NCBI GenBank assembly: GCA_947179485.1 | Contig: CAMXBY010000063.1 | Span: forward strand, 1-64,000 | Length of the DNA: 64,000 bases | DNA from: Allacma fusca | Lineage: Eukaryota > Arthropoda > Collembola > Symphypleona > Sminthuridae | Reading direction: 5' to 3' | Shown here: in pieces, positions 48,605 to 61,452 of the stretch | Numbering within the stretch: the stretch's first letter is position 1 | Layout: each line of letters opens with the position of its first letter | Notes under the pieces: generated by a model | Database searches by the model: none | Seen by the model: only the letters and a program-made list of their open reading frames with translations | Told to the model about the DNA's origin: nothing | Position numbers and translations under genes: made by a program

Positions 48605-50577
48605 TACATATCGTCATTTAAATCTTGACTCAAAGTCTTACCTCACTTCCAATAATTTCCATGAAAGGTACTTGCAGCGCCCAGTCAGAATGCCGGCCAA
48701 ATGTTACTTTTTGAAGAGTACGAGTGATTCTACCACTTTGGGGTTCCTTCGATCGACTTTGAGGCTTTGAAATCCAAATTATACAGAAATTTGTATATTA
48801 GTGATTTCCTTCTATTTTTCGATAGAATTCCATCGATATTGTGGTATATATGGTTTTAAATCATCCCCATGTTTTGGTCATATCAAATCTATACAACACA
48901 CAGTGATTAGTATTACACAGAGTGCCACAAAGGGATTGTTCCCCTTTAGCCTACACAAGGGACAACCGTAAACACATTAAATTTCTCTATGACTGCGAGC
49001 AAACGATTCCCCACATTTTTAAAAATTTGTTTCTTCCTGCTGGTTCAAAAACTCTGGATCTGGTTTATTAACTTAGGTTCAGAATTGGGGTCACAACCTG
49101 GAAAATCCTGAAGAATATTGCGAGTTATAATTCTATGAGTTATTGCGGATTTTAAATTTCACATTTTTTTCAATCTCCCCAAAAAATATTACGATAAAAT
49201 TGAAAAAACTAAACAAACTCACCCAAATATTCCTCCAAAAATTCTCCGGTCTTGTCCACAATTCTAACACATAAATGAACGTTAATGGATGCCTAAATAC
49301 CAACTAAAAAATCCCAACGAACCAGTGTCAAATGATTTCTGGGATAAATGTGTAGCTCTGTAGAAACAAAGTATTTGAATATTTGCAATCTTCAAAAAAG
49401 ATCTACTGTGATTCACAATTAGACAGTGACGGCAATTACTATTGATCCAATTGAAGAAAACGAAATAATTATTACAAAAGTCTGAGACATAATTTGCTTG
49501 AAAACGGTGTAATCATGTATTTAACATTATCTCTAACATGGGCCAGGGGATACAAAGACTCGTATTGCAAAATCGTATTGCAGGAGAAAAGACGATCCTT
49601 TTTGTCCAATACTTGAAATCCTCCCATTGATTGCTCATTAAGGCTTTTGCAAGGAACAAACCCAGACGGAACTAACCCCCATGGAACTGACCGACTGGTC
49701 AAAAGATTACCAACCGAAGTATTCAAATTTGATGGATTCGTAAAACCTGAACAATACAAAAGTCTGAAATTAAGTTTCAAAATTTGAAGCGTTTTACATT
49801 CGTTAATTGAAATTCCTATTGAACATGTAATATTTTGTACGTTCCAAGTAGAACTAATTTCATTATTGTGTATATATTTTGAACGCCCAGAAATAAGTTG
49901 AATTCCATTAGTAAAACATATTCCAGGTTAAATATTTGCATATTTGTGCATAATGTGCAAAATGCTTTAATTTGTCGAAGGATTTCCCAATTGATATTAT
50001 TAAGGCATTTCGTAGCAAACTAATTATATATTTCACATGAAAACAATTATGATTGTGTGAGGATTTTGTACGCATGCCGTTATTATGGACAAGGCTATAC
50101 CTGACCGCAATACCAAGTACATTATTAAACTTCAATCGATTTCAGTATACGGTTGATAATTTTATTGCGGGTTTGGATTTCGAGGAAGACATTAAATATC
50201 AATTGGTTTTTACACGAAAAAAGCAAACTCGCGAAGAGTATTTATTAATTTACGTCGGCCTCTTCCTTCAGATTTCCACATAATCCAAAATAAGTCGGTA
50301 CATTATTGGTGTTGGGATTCCGGCCTGCGGTTCCAATTCCTCCAAGTGAATTTGTCTTTTTCCAGTCCAATGGCAATGAAATGTGAATATTAGTGGCTTG
50401 TCATAAATCATCTGTTTGGAAAGGAGACGCTCCAGGGTTCACATTTTAGCCTCAAACTGGGATCTGCTATTACGAAATAACGTAAAATTCCTAAACAAAA
50501 TTTCCAAACCAAGGAGCCATCTTCAAAATTTATATTTCCATTTCTGTAACGTTAGAGTTCCTCGTTGTAATTCCAGG

Positions 50578-50931
50578 ATAGGGAGTAGGGCTAACTTTGT
50601 TATTTATGTCTGCGTGCTCTTATCTGTATTACTTGTCACCATTATGGGGAGTACAGCTCCAAGGGTTAGAATTATGTGAGATATTTTTCTCGTAATAATA
50701 TTATTATACTAGCATATATAAAATGTCTTTATATAATCATTTATTATTGAATTTAAACTGAATCTACATTTTAGCCGACCCCAAGGATGCCCACCAATTT
50801 CTCAGCGAATTATAGCAGCCCCGAAGGGGAGTGCATGTGAAAACGCTCGAAGGTTTAACGGCTCTTGTTTAAATGGACGTTTCATCCCGCGAAAATGCAA
50901 ATCATTGGCTCAAACGTCTAAATACTACTAA
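50578..50931 (+). pseudogene. C-x9-C peptide gene type A3, start codon lost
   Basis: Same ATA in place of ATG as A2, with exon 1 50578-50675 and exon 2 50775-50931 otherwise open. Confidence 0.6.
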
Positions 50932-52191
50932 TTTCATTCATTTGTATTTTAAGCATCAAAAAATAAGTTCAATTACATCAGTACAACTTACTGCAGGTTA
51001 AATTCATATCTGTGTATAATGAACAAAATGCTTCTGATTGAATATAATGAATAAATCAATGAAGGATTTCCCAATTGATATTATGAAATTATTTCGTAGT
51101 AAACTACCAATAAAATTTCACATGACAAAAATTTTGGTTTTATTCCCAAAAGCGAGTGATAAAATTGTGAGAATTCACGAATAGGCTGTATAGTTAATTA
51201 AATGCTGTGGATCCGTTTCCCATTGTACGTCCATTCTGTCTCCTTAAACGCCGTAGTTGAAATTACAGCTGGTCCAAACCCATAACTTACAATGATTGCC
51301 ATCTTGATTGACTTCCCTAATTGGAATGTCCATTAACTCGAATAATTCCATTAATAACAAAATTCTTACTGTCCTCATTTTACTCACTTTTAATTTCCTC
51401 GGACACTCCCCTAAATCTTCCCTGAAAAATTCCCCGGTCATGTCAACACTCTAACACAGACACAAATGGCCTTGTTATAGGATGCATAGAAACCCCCAAA
51501 AATTTCCATCGAACCAGTGTCAAATCATTTCTGGGATAAATGATTAGCTTTGTAGGAACAAAGTATTTGGGTATTTGAAATCTTTAAAAAATATCTACTT
51601 TAATTCACAATTTGGACGACTCTGAAATGGCAAGTATTATTGATACACGTGAAGAAATCGAATTTTGAAAAATCCTGGGAAATAATTTTCTTGAAAACGT
51701 TGGAATTATGTATTTTGTGACATTGTCTCCAACGTGGGCTAGGGGAATACAAAAGCTCATGAAACACCGTATAATTGACTTTTCCAGCTACACTGCCACG
51801 AAAATATATTAAAATAGATTATATTGTAGTAGATAATTTAGCCATACGATACAAAATTACCTACTTGACAACAGGAAAGTGTGGAGTTTATTTACTACTT
51901 GAGTCCTTGTCTTCCTCAAATTTTCCAAAGAATCGACAATAGATTTCTACAAATTGGTTTTTTTTGTGGCCTGCGGCTGCAATTAAATTCTCTGCCTAAG
52001 TATTTAAAAGGCAATCATGCAATAGCATTGGTATTCCCAAATCATCTGCTGGCAAAGGAGTATAGCTCCTGGAGTAATGTGTTAGCTCCCATCTGAAACT
52101 AAGACAATAGAATAATAATTAAACAATTGTTCAAAATCAAAATTAATACATCCATTTCTGTAACCTAGGAGTTCATCATTGTAATTCCAGG

Positions 52192-52516
52192 ATGGGGAGT
52201 AGGACCAACTTTGTTATTTATGTCAGCGTGCTCTTATCTGTATTACTTGTCACCATTATGGGGAGTACAACCTCAAGGGTTAAAATTATGTGAGATATTT
52301 TTCCAGAAATAATTATACTAGCATACAGAAAATTCTTTATATAATCGTTTATTATTGACCTTAAACTTTATTTATCTACATTTTAGCGGACCCAAATTTA
52401 GAGGAACCCCAAATTTAGAGGAACAACTTCGTCGAGCAGTATCGCTGAGAGGGAGTGCATGTGAAAGCGGTCACAGTTTGAACGGTGCTTGTGTTAAAAG
52501 GCGTTTCATCTCGTGA
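52192..52516 (+). CDS. Secreted cationic C-x9-C peptide precursor, type B3 (75 aa)
   Basis: Exons 52192-52289 and 52387-52516. Product the same as B2, including the linker duplication. ATG, splice sites and stop are intact. Confidence 0.78.
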
Positions 52517-53677
52517 ATATCCAAATTATTGAATCAAAGGACTATGTAGGACTATAGTTGCATTCCTCTGTATTTTGACCCTTCTGAAATTAGTTCAATT
52601 ATTACATCAGTAAAATTTATTCCAAGTTATAAATACATATTTGTATACAATTTGTAAAAAGCTTTAATTGTAACTTCATTGAATAAAATTATGTCAAAGA
52701 AGGATTTCTCGATTGATATTATGAAATATTATTTTGTAGTAAACTACTATTAAAATTTCATATGACAAAAATTTTGGTTTCGTTATCAAAATCGAGGGTC
52801 AAAATTGTGCGAGCTCACGATTAGACTTAGACAATTAAATGCTGTGATATGTTCCCCATTTTTCGTCCATTCTGTATCCCTAACGCTGCTGAGTTGAAAT
52901 TACAGCTGGCCCAAACCCATAACTTACAATGAGTACCATCTTGATTGACTTCCCAAAATGGAATTCCAAAGGAAATTAAGACCATATACATTGGTTGCAA
53001 TGAGATTTGAATAGAAATTCATCAAACATATGTACATAACTACAAAATGTCTGCAAGGGTCCTTTTGTTGTATCTCCCCAAAATGGTATCTCCTTCATAT
53101 GATGACAAGTACTCAGTCTTCTGTTATTCTTAAAATATTGAAAGCCAAAGTATCCACAGATTATTGACTGCAATCTAGAGTTTTCTGGATCAAACTACAA
53201 ACTATTTCCCTTGATACCTGGGCAATAAATATACATATATAGATAGCAAATTTTACTGTTTTAACACAAATATCGGAAACATTTGAAACGGTACCTCGAA
53301 CGATTAGCTGCCTTCAAAAGTGAAATTTTGACATGGTGTCCCAAGTGGTTTATCTTACTATTAGATAGGATTCCATTGATAGGTCTCAGCGTCATTTATC
53401 AGAAAATTAACATGATGCTGAATATGGAGTAATGAATGGTTAGATACGGGATGATTCTTTATTAGTCAAATAATTCTTCCTTACATGTAAACACTTGAGA
53501 ATTATGTCCCTAAAATAAATAACCAATGAAACAATTCTATTAAAATTAAGCAAATTTATATCACGTCCACTTACCAAACAACTATTTTCCAAGGGAGACA
53601 CCCTGGGAATGACTTAATAATTATTTCCGGAAACTTGTTCAGTTTCGTCCCATCGTACACCCAATTAACCTCGCTCC

Positions 53678-54022
53678 ATGAACTACAATATTTTACACAA
53701 TGGATGCTTACTAGTAGATAGTAGTTACAGTAATTACATTATTGTACAGAATCTGAAAAACTCCACTAAAATGCTTTTCAACCTAAAAAGTTTAGTCTGC
53801 AGTGCTACATTCATTACAACAGCGGAAATTATCCGAGTATCAAAATTCAAATCCTTTTCCGATGAAAGTGACTTTATCAATGCCGTTTTTTGGTATTACT
53901 TCTCCCCAGCAAAACTAACCCGATTGCTAATGATCGTGACTCATAATTCAACGGTCACAGATTTTATCATCCACGTTGCGCTAAAACTCCGCGATAGAAG
54001 AATTGTAACAACAAGTCCATAA
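53678..54022 (+). CDS. Unassigned 114-codon ORF, unit 3 copy
   Basis: Identical in translation to 34547-34891. No recognised domain. Confidence 0.3.
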   Translation: MNYNILHNGCLLVDSSYSNYIIVQNLKNSTKMLFNLKSLVCSATFITTAEIIRVSKFKSFSDESDFINAVFWYYFSPAKLTRLLMIVTHNSTVTDFIIHVALKLRDRRIVTTSP

Positions 54023-54878
54023 AACGAAGGGAACCTTTGAGCCTGTGAGAGGGTTTCTGTCAAAGACGAATGTAAAAATTATCGTGTGTTTTGTTTGACC
54101 AAATAGCAAGACTGTGATTATTTTTTTAAAATTTTTAAATTAAGGATTCAATATCGAATACCAGTACCGAATAAGAATAAGAAATAAAAAAGAAATTCCG
54201 TATTATTGGATTTTCAGTGTAAAATTTTCAATTCCCACTTATTCAAATACTTGGATAAGACTTAATTTTTGGGTTTTAAAAATTATATAATTACGCATAT
54301 TTTCCTTCCAGTGAAGTTGCAATTATTCCTGGGCCAAATGACTGACTATGTGGAGTGCATTTTGCGGCTGAAAAAAACTTTCCTCTAAGGGTTTGGTCAA
54401 ACGATAACGAGTAATCAAGTGTTTTTATTTCTTTATGTTCTTGAAATTTCCGAAGTATCCAGGGAATATGAATGTAAGAATAATTAACACTATCATATTA
54501 AAATACCAAATATTTTCCTTAATATGTGTATTACAAAGCCTGTTAAATTTTAGTTTTTAGAAGAATACGATTGATTTAATCACTTTGGGGTACCTCTATC
54601 GACTTTGAGGCTTTAAAATTCAAATTATGCAGAAATTTCCATGATAGTGGTTGCCTTTTACTTTTAGATAGGGTTCCATCGACATTTTGGTTGGCTTTAA
54701 ATCATCATGTTTTTGTTATGTCCGATGTATACAGCTTACAGCGTAAGAAATACACAGAGTGCCACAAAGGGATTGTTCCCCTATAGCCTGAAAAGGGGAT
54801 TACACCTCTAAACGCACAAAATCTAAACGTATAACAGCTAAACGTATAAGCTCAATACGCATAATCAGCTAAACGTAT

Positions 54879-54970
54879 AAGGTATCTAAACGCATAATCG
54901 TCTAAACGTATAGGGTATCTAAACGCATAATCACCTGTACGTATAGGGTATCTAAACGCATAAGGTAGCA
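54879..54970. repeat. 33-bp minisatellite, unit 3 (short allele)
   Basis: Only one CACCTGTACGTATAGGG repeat, two fewer than units 1 and 2, a 66-bp difference. Confidence 0.8.
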
Positions 54971-55409
54971 AAATGTATAATAATGTACATGTATATATTG
55001 ACACTCGTTTGAATAAGGCTAGTATTTTAATTCAGGGATCAAAACAATATTTAGCGTTCTACACATTCCCTTGCAGCAGCATCGTCGTTAAAGGGATCAA
55101 ATTGTCTATTGTATATTAAACCCACGTCTACATGTAATTTAAATAAAAGGAATATATACTAATATTTAATAATAATAGTCTAAGTACAGGCAATGTGTAC
55201 AGGCAAGTCCTTTAACTCTAACTCTAATAGTCCCAAGTAAGTAGCATTCTAACATTCTGTCAGTCCGCTCACAATCAGTCGTGTAGTATGCATGCGTTAG
55301 TCCCTATCAGTCTCAGTCCTAGCAAAAATCTCAGTCAATCCATTATGTATTTCGTATGCATTTAAGTCCAGAAGAGTACCACGTGTTGAGCATACACGTC
55401 TTCATTCAG

Positions 55410-55590
55410 GGTTGGAAAAAAACCGGATTTTATCAATAAAGGCCAATCCAGTGGCAAGAAATGGTAACAACCGGTTTTTATTGGACAGTGGATTTATTTG
55501 GATAGTATTAATTATGGCCATTTTATACCAACCTATACAACTGGTCCAAGCCGGTTAGAACTGGATTTTAACCAATACAGGCCATTCCTT
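55410..55590. repeat. Single copy of the 194-bp segment, unit 3
   Basis: The segment with GGTTTTTATTGGACAGTGG is present once, with the left edge CAGGGTTGG. It appears to be the unduplicated form. Confidence 0.6.
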
Positions 55591-56559
55591 TACGAAAGTC
55601 CCCCTTTATCGAACCCCTTTAAAATTTAGTACAATTAAAGCTTTCCAGATTAATTTTATAAATTAACCCAATAGAATAATTTGACTCCAGCCAAAATTCC
55701 TACTGTCTTTATTTTTTCCCTTCTAATTTTCTCTCGAACTCCCCCAAATCTTCCTTAATTAGTTCCCCGGCCTTGCTCACAATTCTAACACATATAAGAA
55801 CGTGTTAGATGGGTACCTAAAAATCCCGTAGAATTTCCAGCGAACCACCGTCAGACGATTTCTGGGATAAATGTTTAGTTATAATATAGGAACAAAGAAT
55901 TTGAATATTTGAAATCTTCAAAAAATATCTACTTTAATTCATAATATTGACGACTGAGACGGCAATTACTATTGATCCACGTGAAGAAAACGAATTCTGA
56001 AAAATGTGAGAAATTTGTTTCAAAATGGTAGAATAATATATTTTTGTGACATTGTCCCCAACATATGGCCTAGGGGGATACAAAGGCTCATGAAACATCC
56101 TAAACTTGAATTTTCCAACTACAATGCCATGAATATTAAAATACATAGATCAAAGTGCAGAAGACAATATAACCATACGATGCATAATTACATACTTGAC
56201 TACAGGAAAGTCGAGGAACTTATTTACAATTTGACTCCTTGTTTTCCTCAAATTTTCCAAAGAATCCACAATAAATTACTATAAATTGGCTTCTCTTGTG
56301 GCCTGCGGTTGCATTTAAATTCTCCGATCTGCCTACATATTTAAAAGGCAATCACGCAATAGCACTGGTATTCCCAAGTCATCTACTGGCAAAGGAGTAG
56401 CTCCTGGAGTCATATTAAAGCTCCTGAAACTAAGACATAACAATAACAATAATTAAACAATTGTTCCAAAACCCAAATCCTACAACCAAAAACTTCCTTT
56501 AAACTTCATAGTTCGATTTCAGAAATACAGTAGTAGCCTAACCAAGAACATCACCGAAC

Positions 56560-57031
56560 ATGGGAAACAAGGCTTACTTTATTATTTTTGCCTGCGTATT
56601 CATACTACTTGTCATCAACATGAGCAGTACAGACGCCTTTGCTAGATTTGGGTAAGATATTATCCTCAAAATCATGCATTCACACTATTCACCTACAAAC
56701 GTATAACTTACGTAATCGATTCCTGGCTTTAATCTGTAATAATTTATATTTTAGCGGAGTCCCGGGAAGAGGAATAATTACCGGTCACATAACTTCCCCG
56801 AAGGGGAGTGGATGTGCAGGCGGTCGAAGTTTGAACAGTCGTTGTTTAACGGGGCGTTTAAACTTTATTAATCTACATTTTAGCGGACCCAAATTTAGAG
56901 GAACCCCACGTAGTAGAGCAGTATCGCTGATAGGGAGTGAATGTAAAAGCGGTCTCAGTTTGAACGGTGGTTGTGTTAAGGGGCGTTTCATCCCGCGAAA
57001 ATTCAATTTATTGAACCATACGCCGATGTAG
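56560..57031 (+). CDS. Chimeric two-domain C-x9-C peptide precursor, C3 (122 aa)
   Basis: Exon 1 (56560-56651) encodes a type-C signal peptide; intron GTAAGA...TTTTAG; exon 2 (56755-57031) is more than twice the usual length. The first part is a type-C mature region with pair CAGGRSLNSRC. Instead of stopping it runs through a stretch that is the 3' end of a type-B intron (ending CTACATTTTAG at about 56881) and then a complete type-B-like mature region with pair CKSGLSLNGGC. The frame stays open through the former intron end to TAG. Two outcomes are possible: one precursor with two Cys-pair domains, or alternative acceptors at 56755 and about 56882 that would join exon 1 to either domain. The phase-2 junction fits both. 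Function inferred as for the other members. Confidence 0.72.
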
Positions 57032-59513
57032 GTCTAACTGCATTCCTCAGTATTTTTAGCCACCTGAAATTAGTGCAATTATTACATCAGTACCATTTAT
57101 TTCAAGTTAAACAAGTATTTGTGTATAATGTGCAAAGAGGTTAACTTGAAGCATGATTGAATAAAATTATGTCAATGAAGCATTTCCGGATTAATATTAT
57201 GAAATTATTTCGTAGTAAACTACTAATAAAATGTCACATGACAAAACTTTAGGTTTCATTATCAAAATCGAGCGTTAGAATTGTAAGCGCTCACGAATAC
57301 AGGGTATAGTCAATTAAATGCTGAGATATGTTTCCCATTTTTCGTCCATTCTCTATCCCTTAAGTTGCAGTTGAAATTACAGCTGGCCCAAACCCATAAT
57401 TTACAACGAGTGCCATCTTGATTGACTTCCCTAAACGGAATTCAAAAGGAAATTAAGGTTATATATAGTAGGCCATACATCAGTTACAATGAGATTTCAA
57501 TAGAAATTCACCAAACATACGTAACAACAAAATGTATACATATCGTCATTTAAATCTTGACTCAAAGTCTAACCTCACTTCCAATAATTTCCATGAAAGG
57601 TACTTGCAGCGCCCAGTCAGAATGCCGGCCAAGTGTTACTTTTTGAAGAGTACGAGTGATTCTACCACTTTGGGGTTCCTTCGATCGACTTTGAGGCTTT
57701 AAAATCCAAATTATATAGAAATTTTCGTATTAGTGATTTCCTTTTATTTTTAGATAGAATTCCATCGATATTGTGGTATACATGGTTTTAAATCATCCCC
57801 ATGTTTTGGTCACATCAAATCTATACAACACACAGTGATTAGTATTACACAGAGTGCCACAAAGGGATTGTTCCCCTTTAGCCTACACAAGGGACAACTG
57901 TAAACACATTAAATTCCTCTATGACTGCGAGCAAACGATTCCCCACATTTTTTAAAATTTGTTTCTTCCTGCTGGTTCAAAAACTCTGGATCTGGTTTAT
58001 TAACTTAGGTTCAGAATTGGGGTCACAACCTGGAAAATCCTGAAGAATATTGCGAGTTATAATTCTATGAGTTATTGCGGATTTTAAATTTCACATTTTT
58101 TTCAATCTCCCCAAAAAATATTACGATAAAATTGAAAAAACTAAACAAACTCACCCAAATATTCCTCCAAAAATTCCCCGGTCTTGTCCACAATTCTAAC
58201 ACATAAATGAACGTTAATGGATGCCTAAATACCAACTAAAAAATCCCAACGAACCAATGTCAAATGATTTCAGGGATAAATGTTTAGGTCTGTAGAAACA
58301 AAGTATTTGAATATTTGAAATCTTCAATAAAGATCTACTGTGATTCACAATTAGACGACAGTGTCGGCAATTACTATTGATCCAATTGAAGAAAACGAAA
58401 TAATTATTACAAAAATCTGAGACATAATTTGCTTGAAAACGGTGTAATCATGTATTTAACATTATCTCTAACATGGGCCAGGGGATACAAAGGCTCGTAT
58501 TGCAAAATCGTATTGCAGGAGGAAAGACAATCCTTTTTGTCCAATACTTTAAATCCTCCCATTGATTGATCATTAAGACTTTTGCAAGGAACAAACCCAG
58601 ACGGAACTAACACCCATGGAACTGACCGACTGGTCAAAAGATTACCAACTGAAGTATTCAAATTTGATGGAATCGTAAAACCTGAACAATACAAAAGTCT
58701 GAAATTAAGTTTGCAAAATTTGAAGCGTTTTACATTCGTTAATTGAAATTCCTATTGAACATGTAATATTTTGTACGTTCCAAGTAGAACTAATTTCATT
58801 CCTGTGTATACATTTTGAACGCCTAGAAATAAGTTGAATTCCATTAGTAAAACATATTCCAGGTTAAATATTTGCATATTTGTGCTTAATGTGCAAAATT
58901 CTTTAATTTGTCGAAGGATTTCCCTATTGATATTATTAAGGCATTTCGTATCAAACTAATTATATATTTCACATGAAAACAATTATGATTGTGTGAGGAT
59001 TTTGTACGCATGCCGTTATTATGGACAAAGCTATACCTCACCGCAATACCAAGCACATTATTAAACTTCAATCGATTTCAGTATACGGTTGATAATTTTA
59101 TTGCGGGTTTGGATTTCGAGGAAGACATTAAATATCAATTGGTTTTTACACGAAAAAAGCAAACTCGCGAAGGGCATTTATTAATTTACGTCGGCCTCTT
59201 CCTTCAGATTTCCACATAATCCAAAATAAGTCGGTACATTATTGGTGTTGGGCTTCCGGCCTGCGGTTCCAATTCCTCCAAGTGAATTTGTCTTTTTCCA
59301 GTCCAATGGCAATGAAATGTGAATATTAGTGGCTTGTCATAAATCATCTGTTTGGAAAGGAGACGCTCCAGGGTTCACATTTTAGCCTCAAACTGGGATC
59401 TGCTATTACGAAATAACGTAAAATTCCTAAACAAAATTTCCAAACCAAGGAGCCATCTTCAAAATTTATATTTCCATTTCTGTAACGTTAGAGTTCCTCG
59501 TTGTAATTCCAGG

Positions 59514-59867
59514 ATAGGGAGTAGGGCTAACTTTGTTATTTATGTCTGCGTGCTCTTATCTGTATTACTTGTCACCATTATGGGGAGTACAGCTCCAAGG
59601 GTTAGAATTATGTGAGATATTTTTCTCGTAATAATATTATTATACTAGCATATATAAAATGTCTTTATATAATCATTTATTATTGAATTTAAACTGAATC
59701 TACATTTTAGCCGACCCCAAGGATGCCCACCAATTTCTCAGCGAATTATAGCAGCCCCGAAGGGGAGTGCATGTGAAAACGCTCGAAGGTTTAACGGCTC
59801 TTGTTTAAATGGACGTTTCATCCCGCGAAAATGCAAATCATTGGCTCAAACGTCTAAATACTACTAA
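59514..59867 (+). pseudogene. C-x9-C peptide gene type A4, start codon lost
   Basis: Exon 1 59514-59611, exon 2 59711-59867. It has the same ATA start as A2 and A3 and is otherwise open. Confidence 0.6.
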
Positions 59868-61127
59868 TTTCATTCATTTGTATTTTAAGCATCAAAAAAT
59901 AAGTTCAATTACATCAGTACAACTTACTGCAGGTTAAATTCATATCTGTGTATAATGAACAAAATGCTTCTGATTGAATATAATGAATAAATCAATGAAG
60001 GATTTCCCAATTGATATTATGAAATTATTTCGTAGTAAACTACCAATAAAATTTCACATGACAAAAATTTTGGTTTTATTCCCAAAAGCGAGTGATAAAA
60101 TTGTGAGAATTCACGAATAGGCTGTATAGTTAATTAAATGCTGTGGATCCGTTTCCCATTGTACGTCCATTCTGTCTCCTTAAACGCCGTAGTTGAAATT
60201 ACAGCTGGTCCAAACCCATAACTTACAATGATTGCCATCTTGATTGACTTCCCTAATTGGAATGTCCATTAACTCGAATAATTCCATTAATAACAAAATT
60301 CTTACTGTCCTCATTTTACTCACTTTTAATTTCCTCGGACACTCCCCTAAATCTTCCCTGAAAAATTCCCCGGTCATGTCAACACTCTAACACAGACACA
60401 AATGGCCTTGTTATAGGATGCATAGAAACCCCCAAAAATTTCCATCGAACCAGTGTCAAATCATTTCTGGGATAAATGATTAGCTTTGTAGGAACAAAGT
60501 ATTTGGGTATTTGAAATCTTTAAAAAATATCTACTTTAATTCACAATTTGGACGACTCTGAAATGGCAAGTATTATTGATACACGTGAAGAAATCGAATT
60601 TTGAAAAATCCTGGGAAATAATTTTCTTGAAAACGTTGGAATTATGTATTTTGTGACATTGTCTCCAACGTGGGCTAGGGGAATACAAAAGCTCATGAAA
60701 CACCGTATAATTGACTTTTCCAGCTACACTGCCACGAAAATATATTAAAATAGATTATATTGTAGTAGATAATTTAGCCATACGATACAAAATTACCTAC
60801 TTGACAACAGGAAAGTGTGGAGTTTATTTACTACTTGAGTCCTTGTCTTCCTCAAATTTTCCAAAGAATCGACAATAGATTTCTACAAATTGGTTTTTTT
60901 TGTGGCCTGCGGCTGCAATTAAATTCTCTGCCTAAGTATTTAAAAGGCAATCATGCAATAGCATTGGTATTCCCAAATCATCTGCTGGCAAAGGAGTATA
61001 GCTCCTGGAGTAATGTGTTAGCTCCCATCTGAAACTAAGACAATAGAATAATAATTAAACAATTGTTCAAAATCAAAATTAATACATCCATTTCTGTAAC
61101 CTAGGAGTTCATCATTGTAATTCCAGG

Positions 61128-61452
61128 ATGGGGAGTAGGACCAACTTTGTTATTTATGTCAGCGTGCTCTTATCTGTATTACTTGTCACCATTATGGGGA
61201 GTACAACCTCAAGGGTTAAAATTATGTGAGATATTTTTCCAGAAATAATTATACTAGCATACAGAAAATTCTTTATATAATCGTTTATTATTGACCTTAA
61301 ACTTTATTTATCTACATTTTAGCGGACCCAAATTTAGAGGAACCCCAAATTTAGAGGAACAACTTCGTCGAGCAGTATCGCTGAGAGGGAGTGCATGTGA
61401 AAGCGGTCACAGTTTGAACGGTGCTTGTGTTAAAAGGCGTTTCATCTCGTGA
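61128..61452 (+). CDS. Secreted cationic C-x9-C peptide precursor, type B4 (75 aa)
   Basis: Exons 61128-61225 and 61323-61452. Product the same as B2 and B3, with intact ATG, splice sites and stop. Confidence 0.78.

Larger units (their letters stand above)
43148..52712. repeat. Higher-order repeat unit 2 (about 9565 bp; genes C2, A3, B3)
   Basis: By eye the unit is the same as unit 1 over its whole length, including the minisatellite length and the 498-bp insertion. Such identity means very recent duplication, strong homogenisation, or an assembly artefact. Confidence 0.85.
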
